Notes under the pieces: generated by a model
What the model was told of the DNA's origin: nothing
The model's input: only the letters and a program-made list of their open reading frames with translations
The model's database searches: none
Part shown: piece by piece, positions 1 to 6,154 of the stretch
Layout: each line of letters starts with the position of its first letter
How positions within the stretch are numbered: the first letter of the stretch is position 1
Origin: a virus
IMG/VR virus record: IMGVR_UViG_3300030451_002253
Location: 1 to 36,509 of that record
Reading direction: 5' to 3' (one strand)
Length of the DNA: 36,509 bases
Translations under genes and position numbers: made by a program

Positions 1-396
1 GGGAATGTGACCAATTCGGCAATACAATTTCAGAACAATGGTGCTCCTTCGAGACAGCAGTTCAGCACTGGGAACTCGTGCAATGGAAGCACTATGACAT
101 TCAGCCCATTTTACATGGGAAATGATGTACAACCTGAAACTGAAGACGGATATGTCATAAACGAAAATTGGGGATTTCAAATTAATTTTATGGTCCCCTT
201 AAATAGAGATCTGACTAGACAATGTGAACGCATAGCTGCGTTACATGAAAGGAATATGAAACTCTCTCAAGAAATGACCAGAGCAATCAAATGTGCAGAA
301 CTACAGCGTAAAGGTTTTACCTTTCGTCCAGATTCTGATGCTGCCGACTTGTGCTCTGATGTCGTACCCATCCAATTAGTAAATAAATCCAATTGA
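1..396 (+). CDS. Hypothetical phage protein, 5' truncated
   Basis: An open frame runs in from the window edge without a clear start; an internal GTG at 7 exists, but the frame is open upstream of it, so the N-terminus is probably missing. About 130 residues are visible. The end is mixed polar with a heptad-like stretch (around residues 68-95, QCERIAALHERNMKLSQEM) that could be a short helix or coiled coil, and there are several Cys. No family is recognised. It lies just upstream of an oxygenase and the terminase genes, the place where T7-like genomes have genes between tail fibre and small terminase. Its stop TGA overlaps the TTG start of the next gene, so the two are translationally coupled. 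Function unknown. Confidence 0.6.
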   Translation, partial: GNVTNSAIQFQNNGAPSRQQFSTGNSCNGSTMTFSPFYMGNDVQPETEDGYVINENWGFQINFMVPLNRDLTRQCERIAALHERNMKLSQEMTRAIKCAELQRKGFTFRPDSDAADLCSDVVPIQLVNKSN

Positions 397-1034
397 CTTT
401 TCAAGAAATACCCCCAGCTCCTCCACAAATAGTCGATGAATCATTAGGGGAGGGAATTGTCGTTATAGATAATTTTCTTCCACCAGATGATTTTTATAAT
501 TTTGCTCAGAATGCAATGACCCAAAGTGCTTACTTGCCATGTGATTTTACGGCAGATCGTATGGAAAATGATGGAAGTATACAAATGTGTGGAGACGTAT
601 TGATTCCTGTAGATAAGAAAAAAATACATGAAGTTATGTGGCAATCAGCACTTTATGCAAGACATGATTCACACGTAACTATCTCTAATTTCTATCTACT
701 TAAAGAAGATGATATCAATGAGATTTTAAAAAAGTTGAATGTCAAAAAGTTATGGATGATGAGAATCAATTGTACCGCTGGTCAATACGAACCTCATAAA
801 GGAGCATTCCATAAAGACTTTCATACACCCATGATGGAAAAAGCAGTTGAGACTGCAATCCTTTATTTAAATACCAATAATGGTGGCACTCAATTCTTTG
901 ATGAAAACGGTCCTATTGTTAAATCTAAATCAAATAGATTAGTTAAATTTCCTACGAAAACTTTTCATGCAGGAATCTGGTGTACAGACGCAAAACTAAG
1001 ACACGTTTTAAATATTAATTACGAAACAAACTAA
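393..1034 (+). CDS. 2OG-Fe(II) oxygenase (prolyl hydroxylase-like)
   Basis: A 213-residue protein with the iron-binding triad of 2-oxoglutarate/Fe(II) dioxygenases: H140-x-D142 (FHKDFHT), distal H192 (KTFHAG) and R203 (KLRHVLNINY), the usual 2OG-binding basic residue. The family hydroxylates proteins, nucleobases or small molecules; the substrate cannot be told from sequence. The start is TTG at 393, overlapping the upstream TGA; this is the only start that keeps the N-terminal part (GIVVIDNFLPPDDFYNF), typical of these enzymes. Marine cyanophages often carry such genes. A second, unrelated-looking 2OG oxygenase is at 24508. Family call is firm, role is unknown. Confidence 0.82.
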   Translation: MTFQEIPPAPPQIVDESLGEGIVVIDNFLPPDDFYNFAQNAMTQSAYLPCDFTADRMENDGSIQMCGDVLIPVDKKKIHEVMWQSALYARHDSHVTISNFYLLKEDDINEILKKLNVKKLWMMRINCTAGQYEPHKGAFHKDFHTPMMEKAVETAILYLNTNNGGTQFFDENGPIVKSKSNRLVKFPTKTFHAGIWCTDAKLRHVLNINYETN

Positions 1035-1054
1035 AAATTACCCAAGAAAAAATT

Positions 1055-1213
1055 ATGTTAGCAATCCTTAAGCCATTCGTGCTCACTGCACTTAAGTCAC
1101 CAAAATTCAAAACTTTTGTAGTTGAATTATTGGAAAAACTTGTAGCACAGACTGATAACGAATTGGACGATACCGCCCTAAGAATAGTTAAAAAAGGTTT
1201 AGGAGTCCAATAA
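1055..1213 (+). CDS. Small hypothetical protein (52 aa)
   Basis: An ATG-started frame of 52 codons, MLAILKPFVLTALKSPKFKT and onward, with a hydrophobic, basic N-terminal part and an acidic middle (DNELDD). No strong Shine-Dalgarno is visible upstream (CCAAGAAAAAATT). Its stop overlaps the next ATG as TAATG, and the following genes are also chained by ATGA overlaps, which supports a real translated gene. The hydrophobic start is too short and charged to be a confident membrane segment. Position (between tail fibre and small terminase) is where T7 carries its holin gene 17.5, but I see no convincing holin features. Family not recognised. Confidence 0.5.
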   Translation: MLAILKPFVLTALKSPKFKTFVVELLEKLVAQTDNELDDTALRIVKKGLGVQ

Positions 1214-1347
1214 TGCCATACAAATTAATTGATAAGCATACTGGTAAAACAGTTGGTACTTATGTAAGAAGTAGTACCGCTCATAAAAAAAAAAACGCCA
1301 AAGATAATGAATACGGTGGATACCGGTTTACTGTAAAAAGAATATGA
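1213..1347 (+). CDS. Small basic hypothetical protein (44 aa)
   Basis: A 44-residue frame starting MPYKLIDKHTGKTVGTYV, rich in Lys and aromatic residues, ending GGYRFTVKRI. It is joined by TAATG to the gene before and by ATGA to small terminase after it. Short proteins of this kind (beta-strand pattern, 'K.TGK.VGTY...A..') are common in cyanophages, and the pattern looks like a tiny beta-rich domain, but I do not recognise a named family. A run of eleven A's (1286-1296) lies inside the frame and encodes the HKKKN stretch; a sequencing slip there would break the gene. Confidence 0.5.
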   Translation: MPYKLIDKHTGKTVGTYVRSSTAHKKKNAKDNEYGGYRFTVKRI

Positions 1348-1592
1348 AAAAGGCAACTGAAGAACAGTTCAATGAACTTCACCAGTTAGTCACAACAGAG
1401 TTTTTAAACAGAGTCAAGAGTGGTGAAGCTACCACTCAAGACCTAAAAGCAGCCTGTGATTGGCTGAAGACAAATGATATAAGCGGTGTTGCCTACGATG
1501 GTAATCCACTATCAAAGTTAGCTCAAGTATTACCCGAAATAGATCCAGAGTTAGTTCAAAGGAGGTTATATGGCAGCCCAATCAACAAGTGA
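1344..1592 (+). CDS. Terminase small subunit (T7 gp18-like DNA maturase A)
   Basis: An 82-residue protein, close in length to T7 gp18 (89 aa). It has the pattern of podovirus DNA-packaging small subunits: an N-terminal helix (EEQFNELHQLVTTEFLNRV), then KSGEATTQDLKAACDWLKTN and a C-terminal segment ending near LAQVLPEIDPELVQRRLYG. The small subunit forms a ring that binds the concatemer and presents it to the large subunit. ATG at 1344 overlaps the preceding stop. It is separated from the large subunit gene only by a small basic protein and an HNH gene. Call rests on length, pattern and position; similarity to gp18 itself is weak. Confidence 0.72.
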   Translation: MKKATEEQFNELHQLVTTEFLNRVKSGEATTQDLKAACDWLKTNDISGVAYDGNPLSKLAQVLPEIDPELVQRRLYGSPINK

Positions 1593-1827
1593 TTACTACA
1601 AGGAAAATCCGATAGCTGCGGCGAAGCGGCGTAAACAACAAGCTAAATACAACAAAACAGACAAAGGGAAAAAGTTAATTGCTAATGCTCAAAAACTCAG
1701 AGCCAAATTAAAGATACCTAAAGGTTCGAAAATGGATGCTGCTCACTGGCCGAACAGTACAACCAAAGGAAGAGCACAACACAGATCTATTAATAGAAAA
1801 AGCAGACTTAAAAGCCGTACAGCATGA
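1570..1827 (+). CDS. Basic hypothetical protein between terminase genes (85 aa)
   Basis: An 85-residue, strongly basic protein (many Lys and Arg) starting MAAQSTSDYYKENPIAAAKR, preceded by a good Shine-Dalgarno (AGGAGGTT at 1560, within small terminase). A C-terminal segment with DAAHWPNSTT and RSINRKSR recalls the small 'D-x-x-H ... N-R' phage proteins found near terminases, some of which are described as degenerate HNH-like, but the zinc-binding pairs are absent. It overlaps the HNH gene by ATGA. Likely nucleic-acid binding by charge; no function is claimed. Confidence 0.6.
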   Translation: MAAQSTSDYYKENPIAAAKRRKQQAKYNKTDKGKKLIANAQKLRAKLKIPKGSKMDAAHWPNSTTKGRAQHRSINRKSRLKSRTA

Positions 1828-2159
1828 CCCCCTTACTACCTAGCCCAAAACATTACCTATACAACTTAATAACCATGACAAGTCCTGACGCTAAGAAGCT
1901 CTGGAGAAGAGCTATTAAAGAGCACTTCAATTGTCAATGTGTTTATTGCGGAAAAACTTATGAACTTAATGAACTTACACTCGATCATGTCAAACCTCGT
2001 AGCAAAGGTGGAGAAGATCTTACAAGAAATGTCGTTTCCTGTTGCAAGAAATGTAACCAAGGTAAAGGTAGCAGTCATTGGCTCGGATGGTGTCGTCAGA
2101 CATTTGGATGCAGACCTATTCGAGAAAAGAGAATACTAGATCATATTGCATATGAGTGA
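1824..2159 (+). CDS. HNH endonuclease between terS and terL
   Basis: A 111-residue protein with a textbook HNH core: CxxC (CVYCG), L-x-x-DH (LTLDHVKPRSKGGEDLTRN) and a second CxxC (CCKKCNQGKG). The His-Asn-His metal finger cuts DNA; small free-standing enzymes of this type either act as homing endonucleases or, in several phages, help the terminase cut at packaging sites. Its place directly between terminase subunits fits the second role, but it could be a homing element. The start at 1824 is coupled by ATGA; an internal ATG at 1875 (TSPDAKKLWRRA) could be the true start and would remove a hydrophobic leader unlike the family. It overlaps the large terminase start by 8 bases. Confidence 0.85.
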   Translation: MTPLLPSPKHYLYNLITMTSPDAKKLWRRAIKEHFNCQCVYCGKTYELNELTLDHVKPRSKGGEDLTRNVVSCCKKCNQGKGSSHWLGWCRQTFGCRPIREKRILDHIAYE

Positions 2160-3882
2160 TACTTTAACCGCCTTACAAGGCGACTTTAAGCTGTTCCTAC
2201 AAGCACTGTGGGATCAGCTTGATCTACCCCAACCGACAAGAGCACAATATGCGATAGCTGATTACCTACAATCCGGTCCTAAACGTTTACAAATTCAAGC
2301 GTTTAGGGGCGTAGGTAAAAGCTGGATTACAGGTGCTTTTGTCTTATGGACTTTATTTAAGAACGCAGAAAAGAAAATAATGATAATTTCCGCTTCTAAG
2401 GAGAGAGCGGATAACATGTCGATCTTCTTACAAAAACTTATTATCGAAACTCCATGGCTTTCTCATTTACAACCCAAGTCAGACGATGCAAGGTGGTCCA
2501 GAATAAGCTTCGATGTGAACTGCTCACCTCACCAAGCTCCAAGCGTAAAGTCGGTGGGCATCACTGGTCAGCTCACCGGAAGCAGGGCAGACCTTATGAT
2601 CTTGGACGACATCGAGGTTCCAGGAAATTCCATGACGGAGTTAATGCGTGAGAAGCTTCTTCAACTCTGCACCGAAGCCGAATCAATCCTTACGCCGAAA
2701 AACGATAGCCGTATTATGTATCTCGGGACTCCTCAGACTACTTTTACTGTTTATCGTAAGCTGGCAGAGCGGAATTATAGACCATTTGTCTGGCCAGCAA
2801 GATTCCCAAAAAACTCAACACCATACGAAGGATTATTAGCTCCACAGCTACAAGAAGACATAGATAATGGTGTACAAGCAGGAGAATGTACAGACCCAGA
2901 TCGATTTAATGATGAAGATCTTGTAGAAAGAGAAGCAGCAATGGGTAGAAGCAACTTCATGCTTCAATTCCAACTTGATACAACCTTAAGTGACGCTGAG
3001 AAATTCCCATTGAAAATGGCTGATCTGGTTATAACCTCAGTCAATCCGAAAGAGGCTCCAGACAACGTTATATGGTGCTCAGATCCACGTAATGTTCTAA
3101 AGGATTTACCTACAGTAGGACTTCCTGGAGACTACTTCTACAGCCCTATGCAGCTGCAAGGAGAGTGGACTCCATACCAAGAGACAATTTGTGCTGTCGA
3201 TCCTTCCGGACGTGGAACCGATGAGACATCAGCTTGCTATTTATCTCAAAAAAATGGCTTCCTATATCTACATGAAGTGCGAGCCTACAGAGATGGATAC
3301 AGTGACACGACTTTATTAGACATACTTAAAGGTTGCAGGAAATATAATGCCAGCACCTTAGTAATTGAAACGAACTTCGGAGACGGAATAGTCAGTGAAC
3401 TTTTTAAAAAACATATTCAACAAACCAAACAGTCAATATTCATTGATGAAGTTAGGGCAAATGTTAGGAAAGAAGATAGAATCATTGACTCTCTTGAACC
3501 TGTTCTTAATCAACATCGTCTTATTGTTGACCGTGGTGTTATTGATTGGGACTACAACTCAAACAAAGACCTCGCCCCAGAACAAAGGCTTCTATACATG
3601 CTGTTCTACCAAATGAGTCGGATGTGTCGTATGAAGTTTGCTGTGAAACATGATGACAGACTTGATTGTCTGGCTATGGCAGTTAAATACTACACAGATG
3701 CTCTATCAATATCAGCTCAAGAACAGATCAACCTACGTAAACGTGAAGAGTGGGATGACATACTACAAGGCTTCCTAGATGACCCTCAGTCAAGTGCTAA
3801 TCACCTAGTCTTAGGCTTAGACGTAGACCAAAGACAACAAGCAAGAGGTAATGCTACCGGAAACTCAGTCCCCACCTGGTAA
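2152..3882 (+). CDS. Terminase large subunit (T7 gp19-like)
   Basis: A 576-residue packaging motor (T7 gp19 is 586). The N-terminal ATPase has Walker A FRGVGKSW (residues 51-58) and Walker B LMILDDIE (148-155); the C-terminal RNase H-like nuclease begins at AVDPSGRGTDETS (metal-binding Asp about 349), with later acidic sites in TLVIETNFGDG and KHDDRLDCLAMAVKYY. It pumps DNA into the prohead and cuts the concatemer. I prefer ATG at 2152 (MSDTLTALQ) over the in-frame TTG at 2146. It is followed by tandem hairpin terminators, the end of the late operon. Confidence 0.96.
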   Translation: MSDTLTALQGDFKLFLQALWDQLDLPQPTRAQYAIADYLQSGPKRLQIQAFRGVGKSWITGAFVLWTLFKNAEKKIMIISASKERADNMSIFLQKLIIETPWLSHLQPKSDDARWSRISFDVNCSPHQAPSVKSVGITGQLTGSRADLMILDDIEVPGNSMTELMREKLLQLCTEAESILTPKNDSRIMYLGTPQTTFTVYRKLAERNYRPFVWPARFPKNSTPYEGLLAPQLQEDIDNGVQAGECTDPDRFNDEDLVEREAAMGRSNFMLQFQLDTTLSDAEKFPLKMADLVITSVNPKEAPDNVIWCSDPRNVLKDLPTVGLPGDYFYSPMQLQGEWTPYQETICAVDPSGRGTDETSACYLSQKNGFLYLHEVRAYRDGYSDTTLLDILKGCRKYNASTLVIETNFGDGIVSELFKKHIQQTKQSIFIDEVRANVRKEDRIIDSLEPVLNQHRLIVDRGVIDWDYNSNKDLAPEQRLLYMLFYQMSRMCRMKFAVKHDDRLDCLAMAVKYYTDALSISAQEQINLRKREEWDDILQGFLDDPQSSANHLVLGLDVDQRQQARGNATGNSVPTW

Positions 3883-3907
3883 ATTTAGAGGTCGGAATAG
3901 AAGGGGA

Positions 3908-3960
3908 AGGGAGAAGGGTGGACTCCTTTCCCTGTAAAGGGGAGACAATCTCCCTTTTAC
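3908..3960 (+). terminator. Tandem hairpins after the terminase gene
   Basis: Two adjacent stems. The first pairs AGGGAGAAGG (3908-3917) with CCTTTCCCT (3925-3933) with one bulged G. The second pairs AAAGGGGAGA (3936-3945) with TCTCCCTTTT (3949-3958) across a CAA loop, ten pairs with one G-U, and its 3' arm ends in T's. CCTTTCCCT can also pair with the AAAGGGG of the second stem, so the two are partly exclusive. Together they would end late transcription downstream of the large terminase. Confidence 0.75.
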
Positions 3961-4078
3961 CTATATCCTCAGTGAGACGAAGTCGAACGGGTGAATGGAT
4001 ATCTTAAAACACTTCCCCCATCTACCTAAACTAAGTTTGGGAAGGGATAGTGATATTACATGTTATACGTATATTAGT

Positions 4079-4342
4079 ATGCCTAAGTTGAAGTTAAATA
4101 TCTTCCAACGTATCTATAAGAGTTTGAAGACTCCTTGGCTACCTGTTAACTATTTGATATTAGGATTCCTCATCGGATTAGAGGAACAGTACATTGATTT
4201 CAAAGCTAAACAGACTGTAGATGATGCGATTAAGAAGTATAAGAAAGAGAATGTATTCACTAAGGTAACTAAACCTGAAGTGGTAATGAGGGAAACGGAT
4301 AGCGGTTGGGAAATGTCTATAGGGGATGTCGATAAAAAATGA
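4079..4342 (+). CDS. Small single-pass membrane protein
   Basis: An 87-residue protein starting MPKLKLNIFQRIYKSLKTPW, with a basic N-terminus, one predicted membrane segment (about residues 24-38, VNYLILGFLIGL) and a long charged C-terminal part (DFKAKQTVDDAIKKYKKEN) that looks helical. The frame is open back to an ATG at 3995; I chose 4079 because the extra 28 residues (HFPHLPKLSLGRD) look unlike a protein start and contain a Pro-rich stretch, but the longer form cannot be excluded. One membrane pass plus a helical tail suits a phage holin or an inner-membrane spanin (T7 has 18.5 next to terL), but no signature decides this. Confidence 0.55.
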   Translation: MPKLKLNIFQRIYKSLKTPWLPVNYLILGFLIGLEEQYIDFKAKQTVDDAIKKYKKENVFTKVTKPEVVMRETDSGWEMSIGDVDKK

Positions 4343-4503
4343 CATAAATTTCTGAAGGCATAAATAAACGCCTCCCCAAGGACGGATTCCCCTGCGCCGC
4401 CCTCTGTTTTTGCGTGCGCTAGTCTCTTAGACTGGCTCACATTAAGGCTATAACTGGGTTTTCAGCGATATTTTTGCAGATTTCTAACTATTTTTCCTAT
4501 TTT

Positions 4504-4560
4504 GGCTGGGTCTGGGCTGGTTTTGAGTGGATCGGCTGGCCGCTGAATTTTCTGGCTAGG
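4504..4560 (+). repeat. GGCTGG-rich cluster
   Basis: GGCTGG occurs at 4504, 4515 and 4534, with GGCTAGG at 4554, in a stretch that is strikingly G/T-rich on the + strand and embedded in AT-rich sequence. Such strand-skewed short repeats near genome ends can be terminase recognition or end-processing sites; this is inference only. Confidence 0.4.
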
Positions 4561-4882
4561 TAAGTGGGGATCTGTAAGGCACACATAACATATAAAAAGA
4601 ATAATTAGGCTAATTGTTTAGAATCGCTGAGATCCATTGCTATACCTGGAGTTTGGGGAAATCGATGCATTAAAGTGTTCGGTTAACCGTAATAACATTA
4701 ATTGGATTCATTAGTGCAACTAATTTATAATTGAATTAATTACGTTGATTGTTTGACTGACTACAGCAAACAGCGAGCCGTAAGGTCTAACCGGCGCAAC
4801 CGGAAATAAATAAAAGGCTTAACAACTGTCTTGAGTAATTGTTACCGCTTCCGAAGCGTTTGAAATATCGGACTATTTGAAG

Positions 4883-4929
4883 TGATAGAAAGACAGGCTT
4901 TCACTATGGTTCGAGTCCATAGCTATCAA
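4883..4929 (+). other. tRNA-like element (acceptor stem plus T arm)
   Basis: TATGG (4905-4909), loop TTCGAGT (4910-4916) and CCATA (4917-4921) make a perfect tRNA T arm with the conserved TTCGA loop. The next bases GCTATCA (4922-4928) pair with TGATAG at 4883-4888 (six pairs), like a tRNA acceptor stem, followed by one unpaired A. Between acceptor and T arm there is only one short hairpin (GAAAG-acagg-CTTTC) in place of the D and anticodon arms. It is therefore not a normal tRNA; it may be a tRNA remnant, a tRNA mimic or a processing signal. Confidence 0.45.
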
Positions 4930-4978
4930 TTAGTAAATTTAATTATTTACTAAGTTGCAACTTATTAAACTTTTTAAA

Positions 4979-5278
4979 ATGTTTATTACTATTCCATTTA
5001 GAACATCACGCTGTACCGAATTTATTGCTGTTAATCCAGTTAATCAAAAGGTCATTGTTAGATACATGGGCGGTGCTGAGTATTTATTTAGAAATGTTTC
5101 TAGAAGAAAGATTATAAATTTAATGCTTAATCCGAATATGTCTTTAGGTTTTTGGAATAAGTCACTAAAAAAGAATGCTATTAAATACAATCCCAAGGTC
5201 AAAACTAAGAGAATGACTTATGAATTCGTTTCAATCTCGCCGTCATCTAATTGGCTGCCTGTTTCTCTTTCTAATTGA
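4979..5278 (+). CDS. Small early protein with KTSC-like pattern
   Basis: A 99-residue basic protein. Its middle (TSRCTEFIAVNPVNQKVIVR, then YMGGAEYLFRNVSRRKIINL and SLGFWNKSL) follows the pattern of KTSC-type domains: a strand, a turn, a strand with G-x-x-Y, then 'V...' and a helix, with S-x-G-x-x-x-x-x-x-L near the end. These small domains occur in phages and are often fused to nucleic-acid enzymes; function unknown. ATG 4979 is preferred over TTG 4955. No Shine-Dalgarno is visible, so translation may rely on the AT-rich leader. It is the first gene after the junction region and so probably an early gene. Confidence 0.6.
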   Translation: MFITIPFRTSRCTEFIAVNPVNQKVIVRYMGGAEYLFRNVSRRKIINLMLNPNMSLGFWNKSLKKNAIKYNPKVKTKRMTYEFVSISPSSNWLPVSLSN

Positions 5279-5289
5279 TCCACTAAGGA
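5276..5289 (+). repeat. Direct repeat TGATCCACTAAGGA, copy 1
   Basis: A 14-base sequence repeated exactly at 5429-5442. Here it starts at the stop codon of the upstream gene and its AAGGAG end is the Shine-Dalgarno of the gene at 5301. A 14-of-15 match to ATCCACTAAGGAGAC recurs at 8343-8357 (ATCCACTACGGAGAC), and ATCCACTAA again at 9836. Confidence 0.6.
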
Positions 5290-5300
5290 GACTATAAGCA

Positions 5301-5480
5301 ATGGCATTTATGGAAGTGATCGACTTGAACGGTGACTCTAAGCTTTATAACTTAGAGGAACTAAGTCAAGAACAATTCTCCGAGGTTATTAAAAGTAATC
5401 TCGATAACTTATTTAATTTTCGCTCAACTGATCCACTAAGGAAACAAATAGAGCTGTTCCCAATTAAAAAGAACTTATGA
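5301..5480 (+). CDS. Small acidic early protein (59 aa)
   Basis: A 59-residue frame starting MAFMEVIDLNGDSKLYNLEE with a good Shine-Dalgarno AAGGAG upstream. It is acidic in the first two thirds (LEELSQEQFSEV) and basic at the end (LFPIKKNL). Its stop overlaps the next ATG as ATGA, linking it to the methyltransferase-like gene. Small acidic early proteins in T7-like phages often inhibit host enzymes, but nothing in this one identifies a target. The second copy of the 14-base repeat lies inside this gene and encodes TDPLRK. Confidence 0.6.
   Translation: MAFMEVIDLNGDSKLYNLEELSQEQFSEVIKSNLDNLFNFRSTDPLRKQIELFPIKKNL
5429..5442 (+). repeat. Direct repeat TGATCCACTAAGGA, copy 2
   Basis: Identical to 5276-5289 but inside a coding region, in a different setting: it is not at a stop codon and the next gene start (5477) is 35 bases away, so it does not act as that gene's Shine-Dalgarno. 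This makes common use as a ribosome site an incomplete explanation. Confidence 0.55.
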
Positions 5481-6070
5481 AAGTTTTAGTAGCTTGCGAG
5501 TATTCCGGCGTTGTTCGGGATGCTTTCACACTACGTGGCCACGATGCCACGTCATGCGACTTCTTATCGAGTGACAGCCCAAAAGGTAAACACTACAAGG
5601 GAAACATGTTTGACCTTGTATATCATCCCAATTATTGGGATTTGATAATAGCTCATCCGCCTTGCACTCACTTAAGTGTAAGCGGTGCGGCTAAGTGGGC
5701 GGAGAAAGTAAAAGACGGGAGACAACAAGCGGCTATCAAATTTGTTGAACGGATCTGGGATCTATTCAATAAGTCAACGGCTCGGCTCTGTATAGAGAAT
5801 CCTGTTGGTGCTCTCTCTAGTCGCTCGAAGTTAGGTAAACCGACTCAATACATTCAGCCGTACATGTTCGGAACACCGGAACAAAAGAAGACAGGTCTTT
5901 GGTTAAGGAATCTTCCAAAACTAAAAGCCACTAATTTGATTGACGTTTCGGGATTACCAAAGAAAGAAGTACAACGCTTGCACTATCTTCCGCCGTCTAA
6001 GGACCGCTGGAAGTTGCGAAGCACAACTTATAAATCCGTTGCCAAGGCTATGGCCGAGCAATGGGGATAA
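5477..6070 (+). CDS. Cytosine-C5 methyltransferase-like protein
   Basis: A 197-residue protein related to phage cytosine-specific DNA methylases. It has an SAM-site-like start (MKVLVACEYSGVVRDAF), a Pro-Pro-Cys motif (AHPPCTHLSVSG, catalytic Cys candidate C63) and an E-N-P motif (CIENPVGALS, 107-109). It is much shorter than full C5 methylases (over 300 aa) and lacks an obvious target-recognition domain, so it may modify DNA with low specificity or have another role. Similar short proteins are common in marine and other phages. ATGA overlap with the preceding gene. A modification role against host restriction would be inference. Confidence 0.75.
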   Translation: MKVLVACEYSGVVRDAFTLRGHDATSCDFLSSDSPKGKHYKGNMFDLVYHPNYWDLIIAHPPCTHLSVSGAAKWAEKVKDGRQQAAIKFVERIWDLFNKSTARLCIENPVGALSSRSKLGKPTQYIQPYMFGTPEQKKTGLWLRNLPKLKATNLIDVSGLPKKEVQRLHYLPPSKDRWKLRSTTYKSVAKAMAEQWG

Positions 6071-6095
6071 ATGAAAAAAAGAATACAAGGCTTTT

Positions 6096-6120
6096 AGGAC
6101 GGTTCGATTCCGTCCTTTTC
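6096..6120 (+). terminator. Hairpin with tRNA T-loop sequence and T-run
   Basis: AGGACGG (6096-6102) pairs perfectly with CCGTCCT (6110-6116) around TTCGATT, a seven-base loop identical in form to a tRNA T loop, followed by TTTTC. It can work as a terminator. The bases before it (ACAAGGCTTTT) resemble those before the T arm at 4905 (ACAGGCTTTC), which suggests the two are related. A nine-codon frame (MKKRIQGF) ends at its 5' edge. Confidence 0.55.
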
Positions 6121-6125
6121 TATTG

Positions 6126-6147
6126 CCGCTCAATGAGAGCGGTTTTT
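6126..6147 (+). terminator. Rho-independent terminator
   Basis: CCGCTC (6126-6131), loop AATGA, GAGCGG (6137-6142), then TTTTT. A clean terminator just after the T-loop hairpin, separating the methyltransferase-like gene from the next gene. Confidence 0.8.
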
Positions 6148-6154
6148 ACTTCAA

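Larger units (their letters stand above)
4343..4978. other. Long gene-poor region at the predicted genome-end junction
   Basis: About 640 bases with no convincing frame. It lies between the last late gene side (terminase, membrane protein) and the first early genes, exactly where the right and left ends of a linear T7-like genome would abut. Direct terminal repeats are reported for the relative P-SSP7. Visible structure: an 8-bp hairpin GCTAGTCT-CTT-AGACTGGC (4418-4436) without a T-run; GGCTGG repeats (4504-4560); a palindrome AATTAG-G-CTAATT (4603-4615); AT-rich inverted sequences around 4680-4750; and a tRNA-like element (4883-4929). Early host-type promoters are expected here, but I cannot place one with confidence. 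Confidence 0.6.

Noticed and set aside
4955-4978. Upstream TTG start for the KTSC-like protein
   Set aside because: The extra residues are hydrophobic and unlike the family; ATG 4979 is simpler.
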